From JBCCRH01 sp039208045 (GTDB lineage: Bacteria > Bacteroidota > Bacteroidia > Chitinophagales > Saprospiraceae): a stretch of DNA of 6,029 nucleotides. Below, piece after piece: positions 1 to 5,983 of this stretch; within the stretch, counting starts at the first letter, position 1, and each line of letters opens with the position of its first letter. Below the pieces are notes generated by a model. The model did not search any database. It was not told the origin of the DNA and was given only the letters and a program-made list of their open reading frames with translations. Both the position numbers and the translations under genes were made by a program. The stretch lies in contig JBCCRH010000382.1 of NCBI GenBank assembly GCA_039208045.1, positions 1 to 6,029 of the forward strand. The letters run 5' to 3'.

Positions 1-221
1 ATGTTCCAAGAAGTTTGCATTTAAAAACTATTCCAGAGTACTGCCAATCAAATCCAAAGGCTTTAGCAACAGAAATACTCTCGTTAACAAAAATGAACTG
101 GAGCAATACCTAATATGAATCAGAACCAATTACTCTCACTGCATCACGGAAAGTTGGTGCTATCTTAAAATATCTTGGAAAAGACGATAATATAGAGGCA
201 AGATATAGTTTCTATATGTAG
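1..221 (+). pseudogene. C-terminal end of a PIWI-domain prokaryotic Argonaute, interrupted by an in-frame stop
   Basis: Frame 3 is open from the window edge to a TAA at 111-113, then open again to a TAG at 219-221. The 36 codons before the TAA include ALATEILSLTKMNWSNT, and the 35 after it include EPITLTASRKVGAILKYLG and end in ARYSFYM. Together they match the closing part of PIWI domains: the L-T-K-M-N-W-x-N-T block corresponds to the LTYxYYNWPGT block of eukaryotic Argonautes, followed by PIT, an A-x-K-V-G helix, and a terminal aromatic-x-F-Y-M tail typical of bacterial pAgos. Prokaryotic Argonautes use guide nucleic acids against invading DNA or RNA, often together with an effector encoded next to them, which here would lie outside the window. 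The TAA stands where relatives often have Gln, so one C-to-T change of CAA would explain it. The product is therefore either truncated by 35 residues or a decaying pseudogene. The condition of the N-terminal part cannot be seen. Family assignment is by recognition, not alignment. Confidence 0.78.
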
Positions 222-276
222 AAAAAATTCCGTTTCTTTATAATTGCAGCCTGAACGTAGGATGCTACGAAACAGA

Positions 277-306
277 AAAGGCCAGATAATCACTTATCTG
301 ACCTTT
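277..306 (-). terminator. Probable intrinsic terminator of tRNA-Lys
   Basis: Bases 277-289 and 294-306 form a 13-bp stem with one mismatch (282/301) and a four-base loop. Read on the - strand, the stem ends in CCTTT and continues TCTGTTTCG, a U-rich tail, about 97 bases downstream of the tRNA 3' end. On the + strand the stem is followed by CACAAGAAAT, so termination in that direction should be weaker, although this hairpin could still protect the 3' end of a transcript from the pAgo gene. Confidence 0.6.
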
Positions 307-344
307 CACAAGAAATATTATTTAAACGACTGCTAAAATGACTG

Positions 345-371
345 CTGAGAACATTTTCTCAGTTTTTATTT
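345..371 (+). terminator. Probable intrinsic terminator of the pAgo gene
   Basis: CTGAGAA (345-351) pairs with TTCTCAG (356-362) around a CATT loop, and the stem is followed directly by TTTTTATTT, the classic shape of a rho-independent terminator on the + strand. It lies about 125 bases after the last stop of the pAgo frame and just before the convergent tRNA gene. An outer pair, TAAAATG (334-340) with CATTTTA (383-389), can enclose it. Confidence 0.6.
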
Positions 372-402
372 CTGGTTGTCAGCATTTTAACCAGTCATTT
401 CG

Positions 403-475
403 TGATTCCGCTGGGGTTCGAACCCAGGACCCCTTGATTAAAAGTCAAGTGCTCTACCAGCTGAGCTACGGAATC
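403..475 (-). tRNA. tRNA-Lys, anticodon TTT
   Basis: The - strand folds into a full cloverleaf of 73 nt. The acceptor stem GATTCCG pairs with CGGAATC and is followed by discriminator A. The D arm is GCTC/GAGC. The anticodon stem CTTGA/TCAAG encloses loop CTTTTAA, giving anticodon TTT at 442-440, and the T arm is CTGGG-TTCGAAC-CCCAG. The tRNA decodes AAA and AAG lysine codons. The 3' CCA is not encoded (the bases after the discriminator read CGA), so it must be added by CCA-adding enzyme, as is usual in Bacteroidota. The gene is convergent with the pAgo remnant, and its 3' end, the usual target of tRNA-site integrases, points towards that remnant. Confidence 0.97.
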
Positions 476-501
476 ATCAATGCCTTATTCAAAAGGCGAT
501 G

Positions 502-532
502 CAAATATACAAGCTTTTGGAACAAAAACAAG
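502..532 (-). promoter_or_regulatory. Bacteroidota-type promoter for tRNA-Lys
   Basis: On the - strand, TATATTTG (509-502) matches the Bacteroidota -7 consensus TAnnTTTG exactly. A TTG (531-529, in CTTGTTTTTG) sits 19 bases upstream as a -33 element. The -7 box ends 26 bases before the tRNA. The short leader between them can form a small hairpin (GCCTT with AAGGC, 496-481) that would be removed during tRNA 5' processing. Confidence 0.7.
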
Positions 533-684
533 CGAACGTTTTCACTTTTATTTACTTTTTGTTGCAGATCGCTTGCTGCGTTGCGTGACTATAACAGCAG
601 TAGTTTCTAGAATGTTCCATACCAGAAGAATTTCTTGCAGCTACCTACTAAATGTACGAGTTTGCTGTAGCTTAATTGTCAGCA

Positions 685-1383
685 CTACACCAGTTTCGGA
701 GGCTCCGCCCGCGCAAGAGCATCCAAAAAAAGAGTACGGTCGCTAAAATCAGTAAGAACCTCTGCTGCGCCTAGGTCTAACAACTTGGCCGCATCGCCCA
801 TACGACGAATGCCAATAAATGGAAGATTCATATTGCGCGTCGTGTGTACATCCCAAACGGCATCACCTACATAAACGATGCGATCAATCGATCCCACCTG
901 TTGCTCCGTTTTTGTGATCGCTGCTTCCAAAATCGACTCCCGACGCACATGCCCATCCGCAGCACTGACTACGAGCCGCTCATGATCGACTCCAATATGA
1001 CCTAACTTCACCCGCGCCGGTCTCAGCCAACCTCCCGTGCCGATCGCGACCGCTATATCTGCTTGCTGCTGCAAATACGCGATCATATCCGCCGCCCCAG
1101 GCACTTCCCTAAAATCAGCAGGACGCTTAGCCCGCGCTGCCTGTAGCTTCTCCACATAGCTCGCCTCAAAAGCATCGCGCTCCGCTGCTTCTACCTCCCG
1201 ACCAAAATGGTCTTTGATCAACGTACCAAAAATAGTAGTATCCGTCACATGCGGGAAATACGTCCAATCCAAAGTCGGGAAAGGGCGCTGGTAAAATTCT
1301 TCATAGGTAGTGGCAAAACACTTGCTGTCAATCCGGTTGGAATACAACAAGGTGCCATCTATATCAAAAATGATTAGTTTCAT
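685..1383 (-). CDS. HAD-superfamily hydrolase (probable phosphatase, subfamily I)
   Basis: A 232-residue haloacid dehalogenase-fold phosphatase, likely cytosolic and Mg2+-dependent. Motif I is FDIDGTLL, with nucleophile D7 and acid/base D9. Motif II is the threonine in AIGTGGW (T116). Motif III is probably K126 in ARVKLG. Motif IV is YVGDAVWDV, with D174 and D178 as metal ligands. About 85 residues between motifs I and II are the right size for a helical C1 cap, as in phosphoglycolate phosphatase and related small-molecule phosphatases; the substrate cannot be told from sequence. The ATG overlaps the dinB stop as ATGA, so the two genes are very probably co-transcribed and translationally coupled. 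All catalytic motifs are present and the length is normal for the family. No clear terminator is seen in the 150 bases after its TAG. Whether it serves DNA or nucleotide metabolism alongside dinB is speculation. Confidence 0.9.
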   Translation of the reverse strand: MKLIIFDIDGTLLYSNRIDSKCFATTYEEFYQRPFPTLDWTYFPHVTDTTIFGTLIKDHFGREVEAAERDAFEASYVEKLQAARAKRPADFREVPGAADMIAYLQQQADIAVAIGTGGWLRPARVKLGHIGVDHERLVVSAADGHVRRESILEAAITKTEQQVGSIDRIVYVGDAVWDVHTTRNMNLPFIGIRRMGDAAKLLDLGAAEVLTDFSDRTLFLDALARAEPPKLV

Positions 1384-2456
1384 TGGTCAAATTCTATTTC
1401 AAGTTGAATCCCCTCTAGGCGCGTTTCTTGTTCTAGATTAGAAATAGCAACGCCCAATAGGCGTACCTTATCGATTTCCTCTAAATTACCGGTTAATAAA
1501 CTGTGAGTAGTTTTTTCCAATACCTCCAAATCGCGCACCTCACTCGCAAAAGTCTTACTCCGAGTAATGACCTTAAAGTCCGCCGACTTGATCTTTACCG
1601 TCACCGTACGCCCAAAGTTGTTGGCCTTCTTCATATACTGAAACACTACTCCTGACAAATAGCTCAGCTTTTCTTTCATCGCTACCACATCTACTAAATC
1701 TTCAGAATAGGTGCGCTCTGCACCAATCGACTTGCGGATGCGATTGGGGTTTACTTCGCGCCGATCATCGGCTCTCACAATTCGGTAGTAGTGCCGCCCA
1801 ACTTTCCCAAAACGCTTCACCAAGTCAATCTCCGACCATTCCTTCAGTTGCTTCCCTTTGTAAATCCCCAAGCGCCGCATCTTTTCCGCCGTCACCTTCC
1901 CAATGCCATGAAACTTTTCTATCGGCAACGCTTCCAAAAAGGCATCGGCTTCCTCCGGCGAAATCACCTTGATACCATTCGGCTTATTAATATCAGAGGC
2001 CACCTTAGCTAAAAACTTATTAAACGATACTCCTGCCGAGGCGGTGAGTTGAGTTTCCTCAAAAATACGCTGGCGTATTTCTTCTGCAATCAAGGTAGCA
2101 GATGCCGGGCCCTTTTTCACCACAGTGACATCCAAATAGGCTTCGTCCAGCGACAATGGCTCTACCAAATCCGTGTACTCCTCAAAAATAGCACGTATCT
2201 GACGGGATACCTTTCGGTAAACGTCAAAGCGCGACCGCACAAAGATTAGACCTGGGCACAAGCGCTGCGCCGTGATACTTGGCATCGCAGACCGAACCCC
2301 AAAAGCCCGCGCCTCATAGCTTGCCGAAGCCACCACCCCACGCCTACTCGATCCACCTACCGCTACCGGCTTCCCTTGCAGTGCCGCATCATCCCGCTGC
2401 TCCACCGAAGCATAAAAGGCATCCATATCTATATGTATAATCTTCTTGGCTTGCAC
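1380..2456 (-). CDS. dinB: DNA polymerase IV (Y-family translesion polymerase)
   Basis: A 358-residue Y-family DNA polymerase that copies across damaged template bases with low fidelity. The palm carries HIDMDAFYASVEQRD near the N-terminus, with metal-binding D10 and the steric-gate aromatic at about Y15 (aligned by eye to E. coli F13). SLDEAYLDV supplies catalytic D104 and E105. The fingers segment has the conserved ASYEARAFGVRSAMP (about 45-59). A helix-hairpin-helix thumb follows (FHGIGKVTAEKMRRLGI, about 182-198), then the little-finger domain from about 240. QLEIEF at 351-356 resembles the C-terminal beta-clamp-binding motif of Pol IV. The start is GTG: no ATG lies between the upstream in-frame stop and the catalytic D10, and the next Met (M11) falls after D10. 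The length fits the family (about 350). It is first in a two-gene unit with the HAD phosphatase. No LexA-like operator was recognised upstream. Confidence 0.96.
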   Translation of the reverse strand: MQAKKIIHIDMDAFYASVEQRDDAALQGKPVAVGGSSRRGVVASASYEARAFGVRSAMPSITAQRLCPGLIFVRSRFDVYRKVSRQIRAIFEEYTDLVEPLSLDEAYLDVTVVKKGPASATLIAEEIRQRIFEETQLTASAGVSFNKFLAKVASDINKPNGIKVISPEEADAFLEALPIEKFHGIGKVTAEKMRRLGIYKGKQLKEWSEIDLVKRFGKVGRHYYRIVRADDRREVNPNRIRKSIGAERTYSEDLVDVVAMKEKLSYLSGVVFQYMKKANNFGRTVTVKIKSADFKVITRSKTFASEVRDLEVLEKTTHSLLTGNLEEIDKVRLLGVAISNLEQETRLEGIQLEIEFDQ

Positions 2457-2648
2457 CTTTTTATTTATCTCGCTTGAAGATACCTAACTTTTTGAGTTTA
2501 CATCGTTCTTACCTATATTGCATTTCCTTTACATGCTTCTTTTTCACCTACACATGCTCACTTAAAACGCACGTATTCATCCGTAGTTTGTCTAATCCTT
2601 TTGCCTCGCCTTAGCTGCGCGAAAGCAAACACTAAATTCGTGTGCCTT
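2457..2648. other. Divergent intergenic region between dinB and the metalloprotease gene
   Basis: These 192 bases must hold both divergent promoters. No exact TAnnTTTG box with a spaced TTG was found in either direction. The closest on the + strand is TAAATTCG (2633-2640), one base off and without a good -33 partner. ACATGCT occurs twice, about 20 bases apart (around 2531-2557), and could be chance. No RNA gene or ORF is supported here. Confidence 0.4.
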
Positions 2649-4766
2649 ATGAAAAATAGTACCCTAACCGCATTACTATTCTTAGGATTCCACTGTGCCG
2701 CCTCTATCCATCCCTTGAGCTTAGAGAGCCGCATTACCAACAGTGCTGGCGTCGCTCTAGTCACCCTCAATCATCAAGTATCCTACTGGGATCAAGACCA
2801 TCATAACATTTATACCCTCTATGTGTTGGATGTCGAAGCCTACTTAAAAGGTAGCCTAAGAAAGAACCAAATTGCCGTTGTTGCTCCAGGAGGTACAGTT
2901 GGGTATGAAAAGCAAATCGTATTTCCCAATTTCAAACTCACAACAGGCAAAGAGTATATCTTGCTGCTAGGGGAAGAGGATACGCAGCATCAAAACGTCT
3001 TATATCAAATGACTCATTTTGGGATGCCACAGCTTCAGGCTTATACCGGGCTACAAGGAGTCTTTACCAAACAGCACGGTCATTATCACGATCCGTCCAA
3101 CGGAAAAGTTTTTAGTGAAACTGATTTGGCCGCTTATATTCAACAATTGACCCGTTTTCAGGCCGTCAAGCCAGATGGTACACATTGGCGTCCAAGAGTT
3201 ACTTCTGCACCACTTCAAATTAGTAGCAGGTCGATCACTTCCGTCAATAATGGCGCGGGCAATAACCCAAGTTCTTATGTAGCTGGTACGATAGAAGACG
3301 CCAATGACCTCATCATCACAGGCAGCGGTTTTGGAAGTACACAGGGCAGCGTAGAGTTTTTTAATGCGGATGATGGAGGGGCTACCTTCATTGAAATTGC
3401 CACTCCTTCTGATTATGTTTCTTGGACAGATACCCAAATTCGCCTAAAGATTCCCTCGGAAGTAGGAGCGAATGCAGGTACTGGCACCATACGTGTGCTT
3501 GATGCTACTAACACGCTAGTTGGAACCACATCCATCACTATCGATTATAGCATTTCGGCCGTCTATAGCGACTTTTCTGGCTTTGCAGCAGTTACCAGGC
3601 AATTTCCTGCTCTGGCAGATATAGATAACAATGGTGGGTACACCTATTCTTACAATGATGCTTTCATTACCAATACTGATGCTACCGCATCCTTTGAGCG
3701 TGCCGTTGACACCTGGCGTTGTGGTACAGGCGTCAACTTTTCAGTAAGCAGCTCGGCTACTACGGCAGGAATAGCTGGCGATGGGATAAATGTAGTTACC
3801 TTTTCCAATAGCTTATCAAGTGGTACCCTAGGTATTGCCACCATTAGATTTAGCGCCTTCTCTAATGGTATATGTACCTATTGGTATGCTGAAGAAATGG
3901 ATATCGCTTTTAATGATGGAACAAATTGGAATTTCGATGGCGGAGCGCCTTCTTTTTTTGAATTTGACTTTGAGTCCGTAGCCCTCCACGAGGTAGGCCA
4001 CACACACGGCCTGAATCATATTATTGATAATAGCGCAGTGATGCACTTCAGTATCTCCAATGGGACAACTAAGCGAACGCTAAATACGCCCGAACTTAAC
4101 GGAGGCGGATATATGCTGGCAGGAAGTATCACCGCACCTTGTGTCGCAGGGATGGGAGTCCCCACTCAGCATATTCCAGTCACCACCAAAACAGATGGTA
4201 CTGGCTGTGTACTACCTATTGAGCTACTATCATTCGAAGGTTTCCAACAGACAAACAGCAACCTACTAAAGTGGGTAACGAGTAGCGAATACAACAACGA
4301 ACAATTCATCTTGGAGCGTTCTGCCGATGGCCTGCACTTTCAAACTATCACAACTATTCCTAGCAAGGGGAATAGCCTGACAGCCCAATCCTATACTTTT
4401 GAGGATAAGCAGCCGCTACCTGGCATCAATTATTATCAACTCACCCAGAAAGACTTTGATGGCTATCAGGAAAAGGTAGGTATGGTAGTCCTCGAAAATA
4501 AGATTGCTGCGAGTAAACTGACCATCCTCCAAAACCCAGTGGCTAACCAGCGCTTGCGCTTACGCCTACAAGCAGTTGACCAAGGGCTAGCACACCTCCA
4601 TATTTTCGGTAGTGATGGTAGATTAGTAACTCAGCAACCTCTAGCTGTTACGGAAGGATTAAATCAATTAGACCTTCCAGTCCATCAGCTCGCTCAGGGG
4701 CATTATTATGCGCAAGTGACATTCCGAAAGCAATCTTTCACTCAAAAATTCTTGATACTACCCTAA
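2649..4766 (+). CDS. Secreted metzincin-type zinc metalloprotease with IPT/TIG-like domain and type IX secretion sorting tail
   Basis: From ATG 2649 the protein has 705 residues and starts with a signal peptide (K2, hydrophobic TALLFLGFHCAAS, probable cleavage near 18-22). An earlier in-frame TTG at 2601 would bury this signal, so the ATG was chosen. Residues about 23-140 form a beta-rich N-terminal domain containing VAPGGTVGYEK and LTTGKEYILLL. About 195-300 resembles an IPT/TIG immunoglobulin-like fold (LIITGSGFGSTQGSVEFF, then WTDTQIRLKIP). The catalytic domain (about 320-495) has HEVGHTHGLNH, zinc ligands H447, H451, H457 and base E448, plus a probable Met-turn at M465 in AVMH, marking a metzincin close to matrixins. 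From LPIELLSFE (522) runs a beta module common in Bacteroidota exoproteins, then a Por-secretion tail (about 624-705, ILQNP, GHYYAQV, KFLILP). It should cross the outer membrane by T9SS and act outside or at the cell surface. Four cysteines (358, 409, 498, 520) may form disulfides. Its substrate is unknown. Confidence 0.9.
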   Translation: MKNSTLTALLFLGFHCAASIHPLSLESRITNSAGVALVTLNHQVSYWDQDHHNIYTLYVLDVEAYLKGSLRKNQIAVVAPGGTVGYEKQIVFPNFKLTTGKEYILLLGEEDTQHQNVLYQMTHFGMPQLQAYTGLQGVFTKQHGHYHDPSNGKVFSETDLAAYIQQLTRFQAVKPDGTHWRPRVTSAPLQISSRSITSVNNGAGNNPSSYVAGTIEDANDLIITGSGFGSTQGSVEFFNADDGGATFIEIATPSDYVSWTDTQIRLKIPSEVGANAGTGTIRVLDATNTLVGTTSITIDYSISAVYSDFSGFAAVTRQFPALADIDNNGGYTYSYNDAFITNTDATASFERAVDTWRCGTGVNFSVSSSATTAGIAGDGINVVTFSNSLSSGTLGIATIRFSAFSNGICTYWYAEEMDIAFNDGTNWNFDGGAPSFFEFDFESVALHEVGHTHGLNHIIDNSAVMHFSISNGTTKRTLNTPELNGGGYMLAGSITAPCVAGMGVPTQHIPVTTKTDGTGCVLPIELLSFEGFQQTNSNLLKWVTSSEYNNEQFILERSADGLHFQTITTIPSKGNSLTAQSYTFEDKQPLPGINYYQLTQKDFDGYQEKVGMVVLENKIAASKLTILQNPVANQRLRLRLQAVDQGLAHLHIFGSDGRLVTQQPLAVTEGLNQLDLPVHQLAQGHYYAQVTFRKQSFTQKFLILP

Positions 4767-4873
4767 TTCTAAAGGAACCAAAACACGAGCAAGTACAAAC
4801 ATTTTTTCACACTAAAAACTGATTTTCAGCAAATTATAAAATAATTCATTTCATTTTCCTCAACAAATCTTAT

Positions 4874-4926
4874 TTTTTGTACTACTCTTGCCTTTACTTT
4901 TTTTTCAGATTTGCAGTGTACAAAAA
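4874..4926. repeat. 9-bp inverted repeat upstream of the Crp/Fnr gene
   Basis: TTTTTGTAC (4874-4882) and GTACAAAAA (4918-4926) are a perfect inverted pair separated by 35 bases, ending 9 bases before the ATG of the regulator. It could be a split operator for autoregulation or a hairpin in the mRNA leader. The arms are A/T-rich, so chance is possible. Confidence 0.4.
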
Positions 4927-4935
4927 CCAATTACC

Positions 4936-5622
4936 ATGCAATCGCTAAAAAGTAAAGCCATAGAATTTTTGAAGCACCTTCCAGTTTTCGAGCCCTTGGA
5001 TGAGACCGACAGGATCCAATTAGCGAGCCAGGTAAAAATGGAGGTGATCGAAAAACACCAACACATCTACCATATTGACGACTTTTCTGATAAAGTCTTC
5101 TTCCTGGTAAAGGGGATCGTCAAAATAGGTACGACCTCTGCCGATGGCCGCGAGGTCATCAAGCAAATCTTACACCCCATGTCTATGTTCGGAGAACTAG
5201 GCCTTATGGGAGAACTCAAGCGACAGGATTTCGCCATTGCGATGAATAAGCCCGTGACGGTTTTCACTATTCGCACCGCACAGCTGAAGAATTTCTTGCA
5301 AACCAACCACCAGCTGTCCATGAAATTCTTGCAGCTGATCGGAAGTCGTTTGCGCGAAGCAGAAACCCGACTAGAGTCCATGATCTTTAAAGACGCCAGA
5401 GAACGCATCATCGATTTCCTAAAAGATTCCGCCAACCGCCAAGGCAAACGCATCGGCTTCGAAATGCTGATCAAGCACTGCCTCACCCAGCAAGATATTG
5501 CAAACATCACCGGTACATCCCGTCAAACCGTAACATCGGTATTAAACGAGCTCAAGAAATCAAACCTCATTTACTTTAATCGCCGAAGCATCCTCATACG
5601 AGATATGGCGCGATTGCATTAA
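4936..5622 (+). CDS. Crp/Fnr-family transcriptional regulator
   Basis: A 228-residue DNA-binding regulator with the normal Crp/Fnr layout. The N-terminal cyclic-nucleotide-binding beta-roll spans about 15-125 (VFFLVKGIVKIG, then MFGELGLMGELKRQDFAIA). A long dimerisation helix follows (about 126-150), then a C-terminal winged helix-turn-helix (LTQQDIANITGTSRQTVTSVLNELKKSNLI, about 183-212, with recognition helix SRQTVTSVLNEL). The phosphate-binding cassette keeps G86-E87 but has R96-Q97 where cAMP-binding Crp has Arg-Ser/Thr, so cAMP binding is doubtful. There is no N-terminal cysteine cluster as in Fnr; the only cysteine is C182. ATG 4936 was chosen over an in-frame TTG at 4888 because the family normally begins close to the KxxxFLKHLPVF segment. 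It lies 169 bases after the protease gene on the same strand, probably with its own promoter. Target genes and ligand are unknown. Confidence 0.92.
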   Translation: MQSLKSKAIEFLKHLPVFEPLDETDRIQLASQVKMEVIEKHQHIYHIDDFSDKVFFLVKGIVKIGTTSADGREVIKQILHPMSMFGELGLMGELKRQDFAIAMNKPVTVFTIRTAQLKNFLQTNHQLSMKFLQLIGSRLREAETRLESMIFKDARERIIDFLKDSANRQGKRIGFEMLIKHCLTQQDIANITGTSRQTVTSVLNELKKSNLIYFNRRSILIRDMARLH

Positions 5623-5668
5623 TCAATCCTTTTTTGGGCAGCTTATCCCGCTGTCCGCTAAAATTCGA

Positions 5669-5782
5669 AGTGGCGAAAAGCGATATTGCCACTCCCATGC
5701 CAGCTGTCTTCTCTCCAAGTATTCGATCAGCCAGCTAGCATGGGGGCAATACCAAGCACTACCTGGAACGCTTTTCGCCACT
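5669..5782. repeat. 114-bp imperfect inverted repeat (long hairpin or cruciform)
   Basis: The outer arms are perfect over 14 bases: AGTGGCGAAAAGCG (5669-5682) and CGCTTTTCGCCACT (5769-5782). Inside, ATTGCC-ACT-CCCATGC-C-AGCTG (5685-5706) pairs with 5732-5750, interrupted by a three-base bulge and one mismatch. That makes about 32 bp of stem around a 25-base loop, with an 18-base bulge on the right arm (5751-5768). Such a structure suggests a dispersed non-autonomous repeat or a structured RNA. No transposase is present and flanking target duplications are not evident. Confidence 0.65.
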
Positions 5783-5830
5783 CCTCATACCGCTTCCATC
5801 GGGGCTGCATCGGGAGGCTGCACCGAGCTT

Positions 5831-5901
5831 CTATCGGGGGCAATCCAGATTTTGCTACAAAAGCCTAGCAAGCGCTCACCCCGATAGCTATACGGCTTTT
5901 G
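5831..5901. other. Pseudoknot-like structured element, possible non-coding RNA or leader structure
   Basis: Three perfect helices can form. P1 pairs CTATCGGGG (5831-5839) with CCCCGATAG (5879-5887), 9 bp. P2 pairs TTGCTA (5852-5857) with TAGCAA (5866-5871), 6 bp, with loop CAAAAGCC (5858-5865). P3 pairs that entire loop with GGCTTTTG (5894-5901), 8 bp, outside P1. The strand cannot be decided because perfect helices form on either strand. A U-G pair (5851-5872) extends P2 only if the + strand is transcribed, a slight hint. No known RNA family is recognised. Confidence 0.4.
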
Positions 5902-5983
5902 CAATTTATCTAGAGACCTCATTTTAAGCTGAAAAAACACAGAAAAGGTCGGAATATTAACTGAAAGTGAGCTTTTTGAACTC

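Noticed and set aside
338..746. Two open + strand frames of about 90 codons across and after the tRNA
   Set aside because: One reads straight through the tRNA-Lys gene in antisense, the other overlaps the HAD gene end. Neither resembles a known protein.
2601..2648. TTG start adding 16 residues to the metalloprotease
   Set aside because: It would place a polar stretch before a clear signal peptide that begins at ATG 2649.
4888..4935. TTG start adding 16 residues to the Crp/Fnr regulator
   Set aside because: The family starts near the ATG at 4936, and the extra part would run through the inverted-repeat region upstream.
5637..5657. Intrinsic terminator of the Crp/Fnr gene
   Set aside because: The GGGCAGC/GCTGTCC stem is preceded, not followed, by a T-run on the + strand, and on the - strand it is followed by A residues.
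5669..5782. Integron attC site
   Set aside because: Size and bulged fold fit loosely, but the conserved GTTRRRY and RYYYAAC ends are absent and no integrase is present.
5686..5868. 60-codon open frame in the right-hand non-coding region
   Set aside because: It begins at a TTG inside the inverted repeat, runs through the structured elements, and has no recognisable protein features.
5797..5887. CRISPR-like repeats
   Set aside because: The CATCGGG words are short, unequal and not separated by regular spacers.
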